Position numbers and translations under genes: made by a program. A DNA stretch of 64,000 nucleotides from an uncultured Spirochaetota bacterium (GTDB lineage Bacteria > Spirochaetota > Spirochaetia > Treponematales > Rectinemataceae). How positions within the stretch are numbered: the stretch's first letter is position 1; each line of letters begins with the position of its first letter. Of the stretch, positions 31,933 through 40,838 are shown one piece after another. The notes beneath the pieces are model-generated. The model made no database searches, was not told the origin of the DNA, and worked only from the letters and a program-made list of their open reading frames with translations. Where the stretch lies: positions 1 through 64,000 of the forward strand of contig CAIJMU010000088.1 in the NCBI GenBank assembly GCA_903821875.1, written 5' to 3'.

Positions 31933-32967
31933 TCACTTCGCGACGGACCTTTGCCCGGTAAGCACGGGTGATTTCACTGAAGAAGCCCGCTGGCCGCTAT
32001 AGTAGCTCAACAATACCGCAAGGATGATGAGGCTGCCACGCAGCACGTACTGCCAATGGGGGAAAACGCCCAGTATGTTGAGCGCGTTGGAGAGACAGCC
32101 AAGCAGGAGGACGCCGATGAAGGTGCCCCAGACATTGCCCTTTCCGCCGCTCAGCGCGGTACCGCCCACTACGACAGCGGCAATGACCTCGATCTCCTTG
32201 CCCTCGCCCATCAGGGGGTTGCCCGTGCCCATCCTCGACAGCGAAGCCATCGTCGCGATGGCGACAAAGATGCCATTCAGCGCATAGAGCCAGAGCTTGA
32301 GGTTCTTGACGTTGATTCCGGCCAGGTAGGCGGCGTTCTCGTTGCCTCCCACCGCATAGACCGACCTGCCGAACTTCGTGTACTTCAGCACGAGCCAGAT
32401 GATTACACACAGGAGGAGCAGGACGATGACGGGCATGCCAAGGCGGAAGTCATCAGTTATGTTTATGTAGGTCTTTCCCAGGAAGCCGAACTTGCCACCG
32501 ATGGTGATCTCCCGGCCGTTCGTGATGAGGTAGGTAAAGCCCTTGTACATGCTCATGAAGCCGAGCGAGACGATGAAGGGCTCCAGCTTTGTCCGCGAGA
32601 TGATGAAACCCATCAGGACCTGGAAGACCACGGCGAGGACGAGGCCGAAGATCACGACTGTCCAGTCGTTCAGTCCTACATTCTTCATCATGTAGGCCAT
32701 CGCCGTTCCGAGGAAGCACATCATCTGGCCGATCGAGAGGTCGATGCCGCCGGAAACCATCACCAGGGTCATGCTGATGGCCATCATCCCGGTGATGGAG
32801 ATCTGCATGAGCACGTTGGATATGTTCATGGGTTTTATGAAGGCTACCTTGGTGATGTCCGAACCCCGCACGAAGAGAAGCTCCACAAGGAAGACCGCCA
32901 CGATGGTGGTGAGAAGCACGAGGAACATGGGGCCGTTTTCACCCCGGATCAGCCTTGATGGTTTCAT
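31933..32967 (-). CDS. ABC sugar permease (RbsC type), 344 aa
   Basis: About nine to ten membrane segments. Family motifs are GIDLSIGQMMCFLG near residue 92 (the VDLSVG motif), AVGGNENAAYLAGI near 226 (the EAA-like loop), and VVVGGTALSGGKGNVWGTFIG near 282. It is the membrane channel for the importer; the start ATG overlaps the ATPase stop (ATGA). It ends in a basic tail (VKSPVLTGQRSVAK). Confidence 0.9.
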   Translation of the reverse strand: MKPSRLIRGENGPMFLVLLTTIVAVFLVELLFVRGSDITKVAFIKPMNISNVLMQISITGMMAISMTLVMVSGGIDLSIGQMMCFLGTAMAYMMKNVGLNDWTVVIFGLVLAVVFQVLMGFIISRTKLEPFIVSLGFMSMYKGFTYLITNGREITIGGKFGFLGKTYINITDDFRLGMPVIVLLLLCVIIWLVLKYTKFGRSVYAVGGNENAAYLAGINVKNLKLWLYALNGIFVAIATMASLSRMGTGNPLMGEGKEIEVIAAVVVGGTALSGGKGNVWGTFIGVLLLGCLSNALNILGVFPHWQYVLRGSLIILAVLLSYYSGQRASSVKSPVLTGQRSVAK

Positions 32968-34454
32968 CTCTGGTCACTCCCGATGGCATGCTTGAGTATC
33001 GCCTCTTCGCTGATACCCTCTTTGTCGATCCGCGCGACAATCTTTCCCCCGCGCATCACGACTACCCGGTCGCTCATCGCGATGAGCTCAGGCATGTCAG
33101 ACGAAATCATGATGATCGACCTGCCCTGCTCGAGCAGGCCGATCATGATCTTGTAGATCTCCTCCTTCGCCCCCACATCGATGCCGCGGGTGGGTTCATC
33201 GAAGATAAAAATCTCTGCATTGGTCATGAACCACTTCGCGAGGACGACCTTCTGCTGGTTGCCTCCCGAAAGGAGCATGGCGATCTGGAATACCCCCGGG
33301 GTCATGATGCCAAGCGTCTTGACATAGCGCTCCGATTCCCTGACGTCAGTCGAGGGAAGGGCGAAGGGGGTCCGAGTTCGGACATAACTGACGATCGGAA
33401 TGTTCATCGACAGGGGATGCTTGAGGAAAAGCCCTGAGGCCTGCCTGTCCTCGGTGATATAGCAGAGCCTGTGCCTGATCGCGGCAAGCGGGGTTTTTAG
33501 CGCTACCTTCTTTCCGCCGATGAGGATCTCGCCCCCCACTGCCCGCCTGGCTCCGAAGAGGAGGTCAGCCAGCTCGGTCCGCCCCGAGCCGACCATGCCA
33601 GCCACGCCGAGAAGCTCGCCCTTGCGGAGGTCGAGGCAGATGTCGATCACACCGTTGCCCGTGAGCTTGCGCGCCTCGAAGACGACCTCGCCGATGGGGA
33701 AGTGCGCCCGCTGATAAAAGAGCGAGACATCACGCCCTACCATGTCGCGGATGAGTGACTGCTCAGTGACGGATCCGACGGGGGCCGTACTCACCTTGCG
33801 TCCGTCCCGGATGACTGTGACCCGGTCAGCGAGTACGAAAACTTCCTCAAGGTGGTGGGAGATGTAGATGACACTCATGCCGTTGGAGACGAGGCGCTTG
33901 ATCACCTCGAAGAGATGGTCGATCTCGGTCTGGCTGAAGGATGCGGTGGGCTCGTCGAGGATGATGACCCTGGAATCCTGCACGAGGGCCTTGGCTATCT
34001 CGACGATCTTCTGGGCCCCGCTTCCGAGCTTTCCTACGACATCGTGGGGCGAGATGTCCGAATGGAGGTAGTCCAGTATTTCCTGGGCCTTCGCCACCAT
34101 CTTCGGCTTGCTGATGATGAGGCCATTGTTGATCTCGCTGCCCGCGAAGAGGTTCTCGACGACGGTGAGAAGCGGGAAGAAGTTGTGCTCCTGGTAGATC
34201 GTCTGAATTCCCATCATCATCGCCGAACGCGGCGTGAGGTCATGGACGGAAGCCCCGTTGAAGTAGATCGCCCCCTTGTCGGGCAAGTGCGCCCCGGACA
34301 GCATCTTGATCAGTGTGGACTTGCCTGCGCCGTTTTCGCCGCAGATGCAATGGACTTCGCCCCGTCTGAGGTCGAAGTCGAAGTCCTCGAACACCTTGAC
34401 GCCGGGGTAGGACTTCGAGATCCCTTTCATTTCCAGAATCAGGTCCTCGGACAT
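32964..34454 (-). CDS. ABC sugar ATPase, two nucleotide-binding domains (RbsA/MglA type), 496 aa
   Basis: NBD1 has Walker A CGENGAGKSTLIKML near 39, a signature-like GKLGSGAQKIVEIAKAL near 140 and Walker B VIILDEPTAS near 163. NBD2 has the usual degenerate Walker A (GMVGSGRTELADLL near 285), LSGGNQQKVVLAKW near 400 and IFIFDEPTRGIDVG. This is the normal pattern for class-2 sugar importers. It energises the permease it overlaps and follows the ManA-like gene. Confidence 0.93.
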   Translation of the reverse strand: MSEDLILEMKGISKSYPGVKVFEDFDFDLRRGEVHCICGENGAGKSTLIKMLSGAHLPDKGAIYFNGASVHDLTPRSAMMMGIQTIYQEHNFFPLLTVVENLFAGSEINNGLIISKPKMVAKAQEILDYLHSDISPHDVVGKLGSGAQKIVEIAKALVQDSRVIILDEPTASFSQTEIDHLFEVIKRLVSNGMSVIYISHHLEEVFVLADRVTVIRDGRKVSTAPVGSVTEQSLIRDMVGRDVSLFYQRAHFPIGEVVFEARKLTGNGVIDICLDLRKGELLGVAGMVGSGRTELADLLFGARRAVGGEILIGGKKVALKTPLAAIRHRLCYITEDRQASGLFLKHPLSMNIPIVSYVRTRTPFALPSTDVRESERYVKTLGIMTPGVFQIAMLLSGGNQQKVVLAKWFMTNAEIFIFDEPTRGIDVGAKEEIYKIMIGLLEQGRSIIMISSDMPELIAMSDRVVVMRGGKIVARIDKEGISEEAILKHAIGSDQR

Positions 34455-34503
34455 CGCTCGCCTCTCCTCGTCATCGCCATCGCTCCCGCGACCTGGGCCC
34501 GCC

Positions 34504-35715
34504 CTAGCGGCGGCCCTGGTACTTCTCCAGATAGGGCACGACCGAACTGTTGATGTCGGGCCCGAAGAACTTTATGATCTCGAGGTCGACTGACCCCGTA
34601 TTCTCGTAGCTCACTCCTGCGACCGCCCTGTCGTGGCTAACGAGGATCTCGTCGGCAGCGAAATCGCCGGCTGCGACGCGGAGCTTCTGGACCCTGCCCT
34701 CGCCTTTCCATACAAGGAGATTGTGGACACCAAGATCCTTTATTGTAAGGCTTTTGCCGGGCTTTACCACAAGACGCTTGCCGGAATACCGCGTCGAATC
34801 GTAATAGATCCACGTTTCACCGCCGAGCGCGGGGTCCGTGCCCGGGATTTCCACAGGCGCGGTGTGATGGTTCTCGTAGAAATATGGGTCGCCGTTCGCC
34901 TCCCACTGGAGCTGGTCGAGCGCTGCCCGCTCTCCTTTGGCCGCGACCTCTTCCGGCGGGATGTCCTTGTACAGAAGGGCTTTTGACTGCTTGACTCCCT
35001 CGACTTCGGCCTGGAGGACGCCCATCACATCCGAGGATTCCTGCAACTCTATCGTGAGGGCCGTGCCAGGGGCGTGGAGAAGGCCTGCCTGGAGGTGGAA
35101 ACCCTCCCCCTGGACGTTGAGATAGGCACGCGAGAACTTGAGTATGCCGTCGCCCTCCCATTTCTCGAGGAGAGGAAGGAGCAATTCATACTGTTTCCCC
35201 TGCTCCACGATGTAGGGATGGACTCCGAAGAAGGTTTCGGGATGTGGGCCCAGAGGCACTCCGGTCGGGAAGTAGTAGGACTCCTCCTTGGAGTTGTGGC
35301 CGAGCTTGCGCGCGTCCTCCGTCATCTGGTGGTAATGGAAGAAGATGCGCGAATCGAAATCGTAGATCTTGGCGAGGCGGTCGAGGCCATGGTGCTTCGC
35401 CGCGTAGGCGGCGCCCATGAGGAGGGCAGCACAGGAAGCGAGGGCATCCCTGAGGAGGATGTCATGACCTGCGATGTCGAGGTAGGAGAGCCCCTCGTTC
35501 GGATGCTTGACCGTGTTGTCGGTCTCGGTTTCGGAGGCAAGCCAGCGCTCGCAGATGAAGCCGCGTTTGCCGACGTCCATATCCTTTTCGGAAAGACCGA
35601 GGCGCCTGCCCGGCTTGAGGAAATCCCTTGCGACCCAGCTCGGGCGCAACCTGAGGAGGCCGTCTTTCGAGGCGAGTTCCTTGTCGAGTATCTCTGCAAG
35701 CCGCTTGGCATCCAT
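34504..35715 (-). CDS. phosphomannose-isomerase-like cupin protein, 403 aa
   Basis: Resembles type I mannose-6-phosphate isomerases in layout. A helical N-terminus is followed by GHNSKEESYYFPTG near 150, QGEGFHLQAGLLHAPGTALT near 210 (the metal cupin with His and Glu) and IELQESSDV. A C-terminal cupin ends in IIKFFGPDI. The start at 35715 has GAGGAG upstream; a longer frame lacks it. It lies between the dehydrogenase and the ABC ATPase genes, so an aldose-ketose isomerisation of the imported sugar is likely. Whether the substrate is phosphorylated is unclear because no kinase is in this operon. Confidence 0.65.
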   Translation of the reverse strand: MDAKRLAEILDKELASKDGLLRLRPSWVARDFLKPGRRLGLSEKDMDVGKRGFICERWLASETETDNTVKHPNEGLSYLDIAGHDILLRDALASCAALLMGAAYAAKHHGLDRLAKIYDFDSRIFFHYHQMTEDARKLGHNSKEESYYFPTGVPLGPHPETFFGVHPYIVEQGKQYELLLPLLEKWEGDGILKFSRAYLNVQGEGFHLQAGLLHAPGTALTIELQESSDVMGVLQAEVEGVKQSKALLYKDIPPEEVAAKGERAALDQLQWEANGDPYFYENHHTAPVEIPGTDPALGGETWIYYDSTRYSGKRLVVKPGKSLTIKDLGVHNLLVWKGEGRVQKLRVAAGDFAADEILVSHDRAVAGVSYENTGSVDLEIIKFFGPDINSSVVPYLEKYQGRR

Positions 35716-35782
35716 ATCTACGCTCCTCGCTTCATGCCCGGCTGTGCGCGGGAAGACCGCCTCCCGCACGCACGTTCCAGGA

Positions 35783-36862
35783 TCAGATCACTATCTCGTA
35801 CTTGATGGGATTGCCGACACGGTTCCTGAGATCCACGATCGCCTTGCCTGTATCCTTGAGGGAGGCCGTGTGGGTGATCAGGGGCTCGATGCTCACGAGC
35901 TTCTCCTCGACGAGCCTGATGGTCTGGGGCCAGACAAGGGGAGCGAGCCAGGCAGAGCGGATCTGCTTGTCCATGGTATGGAAGCTGAGCGAGGGGATCT
36001 TGAAGGTCCCGTCTCCGTCGGGCAGGCCGAACTGGACGATGATCGAGCAGTTGCCTCCACAGTCGACAGCCGTCTCGAGGGCGGCATCGGGACCTGCGGG
36101 TGTGATGAGCCTGTCCGCCAACCTGCCACCCGAAGCCTTCCTGATGGCTTCCTTGACGTCGGGCACATAGTACTTCGAGCCCTTCTCCGAGTCATTGAAG
36201 ATGAAGTCGGCTCCGGCCTTCTTCCCTGCCTCGAGGCGGAAATCACGCGTACCAATTAAAGCGACCTTGCCGGCGCCGTAGGCCCTCTTCGCAAGCTCGA
36301 CCATCCAGATCCCGATGGGCCCCGGACCGAAGACGGCGACGAACTGGCCTGGCTTGATGTCCAGGCGGTTCATGCCGTTGACCGCGCAGGCGAGGGGTTC
36401 AATGCAGGCTCCGGCGGCATAGCTCACGCTGTCGGGCAGCTTGAAAAGGCCGGTGTACTTGGAGACGCTGTACTCGGCGAAGGCGCCGTTGACCGTGACT
36501 CCGGGCACGCTGCCATGCGAGCACATGTGCGTATTGCCTGCGGCGCAGTCAGGACAGGCATTGCAGAACTGGACGGGATTCACCACGACGCGGTCGCCTG
36601 GCTTGAAGAGCCCGAGTGCCTTCGGTACCGAACCGACCTCTACGACCTCCCCGGTGAACTCGTGGCCAAGGACAAGGGGTCCCTTGCCCGAAGCGGTGCC
36701 AACTGGGCTCATACCGTAATAATAGGAAACATCGGAACCACAGATGCCCACGTTCTTCACACGTACGAGAACGTCGGTATCGGTGACCACTGGGACCGGG
36801 ATCTTCTCAAAGACCATCTTCTCTTTTTCATAGAAGACCTGCGCGTTCATCTGTTCGGACAT
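35783..36862 (-). CDS. zinc-dependent medium-chain dehydrogenase (sorbitol/threonine dehydrogenase-like), 359 aa
   Basis: The catalytic zinc site is CGSD near 44 and GHEFTG near 72. The structural zinc site CNACPDCAAGNTHMC has all four Cys near 102-116. The NAD Rossmann motif is AVFGPGPIGIW near 180. A substrate-domain ACIEP motif is near 158. The start at 36862 has AGGAGG. It probably oxidises a polyol or sugar to a ketose as the first enzyme of the operon driven by the promoter at 36962-36989. Confidence 0.88.
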   Translation of the reverse strand: MSEQMNAQVFYEKEKMVFEKIPVPVVTDTDVLVRVKNVGICGSDVSYYYGMSPVGTASGKGPLVLGHEFTGEVVEVGSVPKALGLFKPGDRVVVNPVQFCNACPDCAAGNTHMCSHGSVPGVTVNGAFAEYSVSKYTGLFKLPDSVSYAAGACIEPLACAVNGMNRLDIKPGQFVAVFGPGPIGIWMVELAKRAYGAGKVALIGTRDFRLEAGKKAGADFIFNDSEKGSKYYVPDVKEAIRKASGGRLADRLITPAGPDAALETAVDCGGNCSIIVQFGLPDGDGTFKIPSLSFHTMDKQIRSAWLAPLVWPQTIRLVEEKLVSIEPLITHTASLKDTGKAIVDLRNRVGNPIKYEIVI

Positions 36863-36935
36863 CCTGAACCTCCTGTGACGGCGCTCTTCGCCGTAGTCGA
36901 TCAATAACTCTTGTGAGACCTGCGCCCTGGACAAT

Positions 36936-36989
36936 GGAACCGTTCCCTTTATTGCTGCACCACTATAGCATGTCCATGGAAGCTGTCAA
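36936..36989 (-). promoter_or_regulatory. strong promoter with LacI-type operator for the dehydrogenase/ABC operon
   Basis: TTGACA (36989-36984) and TATAGT (36967-36962) are 16 bases apart. The expected start is near 36955. At 36936-36946 lies GGAAC-C-GTTCC, an inverted repeat centred about 14 bases into the transcript. It shares CGGTTCCATT with the site before the LacI gene at 37039, read in the same sense. Confidence 0.75.
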
Positions 36990-37038
36990 ACATTTCCGCC
37001 GAATCCTGCACGCAGGCCCGGATGGGGCACAGCCTCCA

Positions 37039-38061
37039 TCAGCACCTGGCCTGGCGAATCGACCTCGTGGACTCTCGCTCGACAAGCCAGGGTTTTGCTA
37101 TTTCCCGGCTGGATATGGGCTCCCTACCCTCCACCAGATCCATGAGCATGGAGGTGCCTGCCTCGATCATCTCGTTGATGGGCTGATGGATGGTCGTGAG
37201 GGAGGGCACTACGATCGAGGAAATATCTATGTCGTCGTAGCCAATGACAGAGATATCCTCAGGCACCGAATAGCCCTTCCGCCTGAGCAGCCGGATGAGC
37301 CTGAGGGCCTTGATGTCGTTGGAGCCAAAAAAGGCCGTCGGCGGGTCGGCTGAATGAAAGACATCCTCAAAGGCAGCGAAGCCGCCTTCGGCCCACGCAT
37401 CCTCGCTCATCGACACGACAGGAATGTCTTCCTGGGCAAGGCCCTTTGCCTGGCAGGAGAGGATGAAACCCTCCATGCGGTGCCGCTCAGGCAGGGTGAG
37501 ATCGGAGGTGGCGAACACGATGCGGCGATGGCCCAGGTCAAAAAGATAGTCTGTGGCAAGCCGTGCGCCGAATACATTGTCAAGGTTGACCGTGGGTATG
37601 TCATAGCCCTGCACCTCCCTGTCGACGAGAACGACCGGGATGCCCTCGCGCACGTGGAAGTCGATGATGTTGGTGGCATCCTTGTCGCCGCCAATGCACA
37701 GCAGACCATCGACCCTGCGGTACTTCACCGTTTCGAGGGCGCTCTTCTCGAGGGACCTGTTATTGTCCGCGTTTAGGATATCCAGACTGAACCCGAAGCC
37801 GCTCAGGATCCTTTCAGCGTACCAGCTGGCGTAGGCGTAATAAGGATTCCGGATATCCTGGACGATCAGCGAAAAGGAATTGGATCTGTTCCGGGCGAGA
37901 TGCCTCGCTACTGCGTTGGGCTTGAAATTGAGCATCTCGACAGCCTCGAGGACCTTTCGCCTCGTCATGGCGGAAGTCGGACCGCTCTCGTTGAGCACAC
38001 GGGATACCGTGCTCTTCGAGACACCCGCGTATCTTGCTATGTCGATGATCGTCGACTGCAT
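37039..38061 (-). CDS. LacI-family repressor, 340 aa
   Basis: The HTH is TIIDIARYAGVSKSTVSRVL at residues 4-23, followed by hinge helix NAVARHLARNRS near 50. The sugar-binding core has FSLIVQDIRNPYYA, VVLVDREVQGYDIPTV near 140 and VIGYDDIDISSIVVPSLTTI near 275. It lies between two sugar importers; matching operators sit just after its own promoter and that of the minus-strand importer operon, so it is likely to control both itself and that operon. Effector unknown. Confidence 0.9.
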   Translation of the reverse strand: MQSTIIDIARYAGVSKSTVSRVLNESGPTSAMTRRKVLEAVEMLNFKPNAVARHLARNRSNSFSLIVQDIRNPYYAYASWYAERILSGFGFSLDILNADNNRSLEKSALETVKYRRVDGLLCIGGDKDATNIIDFHVREGIPVVLVDREVQGYDIPTVNLDNVFGARLATDYLFDLGHRRIVFATSDLTLPERHRMEGFILSCQAKGLAQEDIPVVSMSEDAWAEGGFAAFEDVFHSADPPTAFFGSNDIKALRLIRLLRRKGYSVPEDISVIGYDDIDISSIVVPSLTTIHQPINEMIEAGTSMLMDLVEGREPISSREIAKPWLVERESTRSIRQARC

Positions 38062-38170
38062 TCAGGCTTCCATCCTGCGCTACACCATTCGGCAACACCC
38101 CTCCCCACCGTGGGAGAATCCACGGAAAAAGCGGGGAGAAGCACACTGTGCCGGAGAATGGAAGCAAAAA

Positions 38171-38223
38171 TAAAACCGGTTCCATTCGTCGCTCTATTAT
38201 ATCTGGCCCCGGGGACTTGTCAA
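38171..38223 (-). promoter_or_regulatory. consensus promoter and operator of the LacI gene
   Basis: TTGACA (38223-38218) and TATAAT (38201-38196) with 16 bases between. Positions 38174-38181 read AACCGGTT within AAAACCGGTTCCATT, just past the expected start at about 38189. The placement is the same as at 36936-36946, which supports autoregulation by this repressor. Confidence 0.8.
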
Positions 38224-38535
38224 CAAGATCATGGAGCAGCAGGTAGCTGCCGCAATCTCATGAATTTCTCCGTCTGCCTCCAATGCATAAACTGCTACTG
38301 CACCAATAGGCAGCAGTCAAGGAATAATATATTCACAGTGGGACTGGTGAGACGGATATTCCGATCGGCTGAAGGACCTTTTTGGAATTCGATGATTCTG
38401 CCGACAGGTTTATCGCTTGACAAGATATCAAAATATAGTAAGATTCCGCTTCTTGTTCATGTGACATTTCCGATCAGCTCGTGCTAGTTGAATCAATCCC
38501 GAATCGCCGAAACAGGCGAAGAATAGAGGAAGCCT
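38224..38535. other. upstream region of the plus-strand importer operon
   Basis: No gene is seen. A likely promoter, TTGACA (38417-38422) with TAAGAT (38439-38444) 16 bases apart, lies on the plus strand about 90 bases before the permease start. I see no copy of the GGTTCC operator beside it. Confidence 0.55.
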
Positions 38536-39513
38536 ATGCCAGCAAGCCTCAGGTCGTGGCTTCTCAACCGTGTCGTTATCGCCTATTTACTTGCCGCAGG
38601 GCTGATGGTCATCGGTGGCCTTCTCGTCCCGAACTTCCTCACCTTCAGGCACGTCATGACAGTCATCCAGGCATCGGCCTTCCTTGGCCTGATCACCCTG
38701 GGACAGACAGTCGTGATAATTTCCGGCAAGGAAGGGCTCGACCTATCGGTAGGCGGGATCTTCGTGATCGGCGTCATACTCGCGGCAGCCATACTCAGGG
38801 GCAACGACGCGAACCTGCCCCTCGCCATCGGCGCTGTCATCCTGTGTGGATTCGTCCTTGGGCTCGTGAATGGGGTCGGCGTCTCGTATCTCAATATCTC
38901 CCCCCTCATCATGACGCTGGCATGGGGAACGGCGACGAGCGGAATCGCGCTCTTCTCCACCGGAGGCAACCATATCGGCAAGGCGAGCCCCTTGCTCGAA
39001 ACGATCGGTGTCGGATCCCTCTCCATCAAGATCGGCAGTCCAGGCATCAGCATACCCTGGGTCGTCGTGATCTGGATCATCACCATAGTGGCTGCGCAGT
39101 TCATACTGCGGAGGACAAGCGCCGGGAAGACGCTCTACGGGATCGGAGCGAACAACAGGGCTGCGGCTCTCTCCGGAGTCCGCACCAAGTTGTTCCGCAT
39201 GACCGTCTACGGCGTCAGTGGCATTTTTTCCGCTGTCACGGGCATGCTCATGCTCGGCTATGTCGGCGAACCGAACATAAACCTCGGTTCGGTCTACATC
39301 CTCCCCTCGGTCGTAGCGGCTGTCATCGGAGGAATATCCTTTGCCGGTGGCACGGGCAGCTACCTCGGCTCCGTGGCCGGAGCGATCTTCCTCACTACCC
39401 TCGACAGCATTCTCGCCACATTGCAGCTTGGAGAAGGCGGGAGGCAGGTCACCATCGGGTTGGTCCTCCTGATCCTCCTGTTCAGCTACTCCCGGAAAAA
39501 ACAGGAAGAATAG
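38536..39513 (+). CDS. ABC sugar permease A, 325 aa
   Basis: About nine hydrophobic helices. The substrate-loop motif GKEGLDLSVGGIFVIG is near residue 66 and YGIGANNRAAALSGV near 200, then VVAAVIGGISFAGGTGSYLG near 260. It is the first of two different permeases in this operon, which probably form a heterodimer. AGAGGAAG precedes the ATG. It ends in a basic tail (YSRKKQEE). Confidence 0.9.
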   Translation: MPASLRSWLLNRVVIAYLLAAGLMVIGGLLVPNFLTFRHVMTVIQASAFLGLITLGQTVVIISGKEGLDLSVGGIFVIGVILAAAILRGNDANLPLAIGAVILCGFVLGLVNGVGVSYLNISPLIMTLAWGTATSGIALFSTGGNHIGKASPLLETIGVGSLSIKIGSPGISIPWVVVIWIITIVAAQFILRRTSAGKTLYGIGANNRAAALSGVRTKLFRMTVYGVSGIFSAVTGMLMLGYVGEPNINLGSVYILPSVVAAVIGGISFAGGTGSYLGSVAGAIFLTTLDSILATLQLGEGGRQVTIGLVLLILLFSYSRKKQEE

Positions 39514-39652
39514 AGGACAAGGATGCGAGGCACTTCCCGGGCTTGAGGCGGCCCAGGATCCGCCGGAGAAGGAGGTGACTACACGCTTTGGGCCCTCGGC
39601 TAAGGATTATAGATCGCATCAACTACACGCTTTCCCAGGAGGAGTATCGAGT

Positions 39653-40759
39653 ATGAAACGCTCACGGATTTTCTTCATGATCACAGGCATCCTGTTCCTG
39701 TTCGCCACGGCCATGAACGGCTTCGGCGAGACAGCCACGTCGCAGTTCCTGAAGGGCACACTCAAGAAGAAGCCGCCCTACGTCATCGGCGTCAGCAACG
39801 GGCTCATCACCCACAGCTGGAGGACCCAGGCGATCGTCGACCTCAACAGCGACATCCAGCTCTACAAGGGCATGGGCCTGGTCAGCAAGCTCATCGTCCA
39901 GCACGCCGGCTTCGAGGTCGAGCTCCAGATCTCCCAGATCCGCAACCTCATCAACAGCAAGGCTGACATCATCCTCATCAACCCGAACTCGGTGAGCGCC
40001 CTCGACCCGGTCATCGAGGAAGCGAACGCGAAGGGCATCCTGGTCATCGTCTATGACCAGAAGACGACCAGCACCGAGGCGCTCCAGGTCTATCCCAACA
40101 ATTATAACTGGATGGCCGACCAGACCGAGTACGTCATCAAGCGCATGGGCGGCAAAGGCTCCATCTACTACCTCTCAGGCTACGATGGCTCTCCCGCCAA
40201 CACCGACCGCGACAAGGCCTTCGCCGACGTCACCAAGAAGTACCCCGGCATCAAGGTGCTCGGCAAGGCGAACGGCAACTGGGATCCCACCACCTCCCAG
40301 CAGGTCATGGCCAACGTCCTCGCTGCCGTACCGCAGATGGACGGGCTTGTCACCCAGGACGGAGAGTCCCTCGGCGCCATCCGCGCCTTTGAGTCCGCCG
40401 GCCGTGCCCTTCCCGTCATGAACGGCGAGGCGCGCGTCCCCTATCTCGAGTACTGGCTCAAGAACAAGCCCAACGGCTTCAAGGCCTTCGCCATCGAGAA
40501 CGGCCCCGGCTACACCATCAACCTCGCCCTTGGAATCGGCATCCGCGCCCTCCAGGGCAAGCAGATCAAGCCCGGCTTCTTCAAGCCCGACGCCGAGATC
40601 AAGGTCACGAGCGCCACGATCTTCCAGGTTCCCCTCAACGTCGGCATCACCGACGAGAACGTCCAGGCTGTCTACGACAAGCACATCGAGAACCGCGGCA
40701 TCACCGAGTACATCGACAACTGGTACTCCCAGGACCAGATCAACGCGCTCTTCAAGTAG
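39653..40759 (+). CDS. ABC sugar-binding protein, 368 aa
   Basis: Signal peptide MKRSRIFFMITGILFLFATA ending near residue 25. The binding fold shows YVIGVSNGLITHSWRTQ, LINSKADIILINPNSV near 105, LVIVYDQKT near 130, GSIYYLSGYDGSPANTDRD near 170 and DGLVTQDGESLGAIRAFESA near 235. The start at 39653 has AGGAGGA; 26 extra upstream codons lack signal-peptide character. Base composition is very GC-rich at third positions, fitting high expression. The sugar is unknown. Confidence 0.9.
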   Translation: MKRSRIFFMITGILFLFATAMNGFGETATSQFLKGTLKKKPPYVIGVSNGLITHSWRTQAIVDLNSDIQLYKGMGLVSKLIVQHAGFEVELQISQIRNLINSKADIILINPNSVSALDPVIEEANAKGILVIVYDQKTTSTEALQVYPNNYNWMADQTEYVIKRMGGKGSIYYLSGYDGSPANTDRDKAFADVTKKYPGIKVLGKANGNWDPTTSQQVMANVLAAVPQMDGLVTQDGESLGAIRAFESAGRALPVMNGEARVPYLEYWLKNKPNGFKAFAIENGPGYTINLALGIGIRALQGKQIKPGFFKPDAEIKVTSATIFQVPLNVGITDENVQAVYDKHIENRGITEYIDNWYSQDQINALFK

Positions 40760-40838
40760 GATCGCGAAGCAATGAACGGAATGTCGGCATGCCTCGGTGT
40801 GCCGGCATTCCTTACTCTCCAGAGGCAGGTGGGCAGGG

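Noticed and set aside
32964-34454. Recent duplication of the importer ATPase with 62361-63845
   Set aside because: The two are alike in motifs but differ throughout their length, as expected for ordinary paralogues of this large family.
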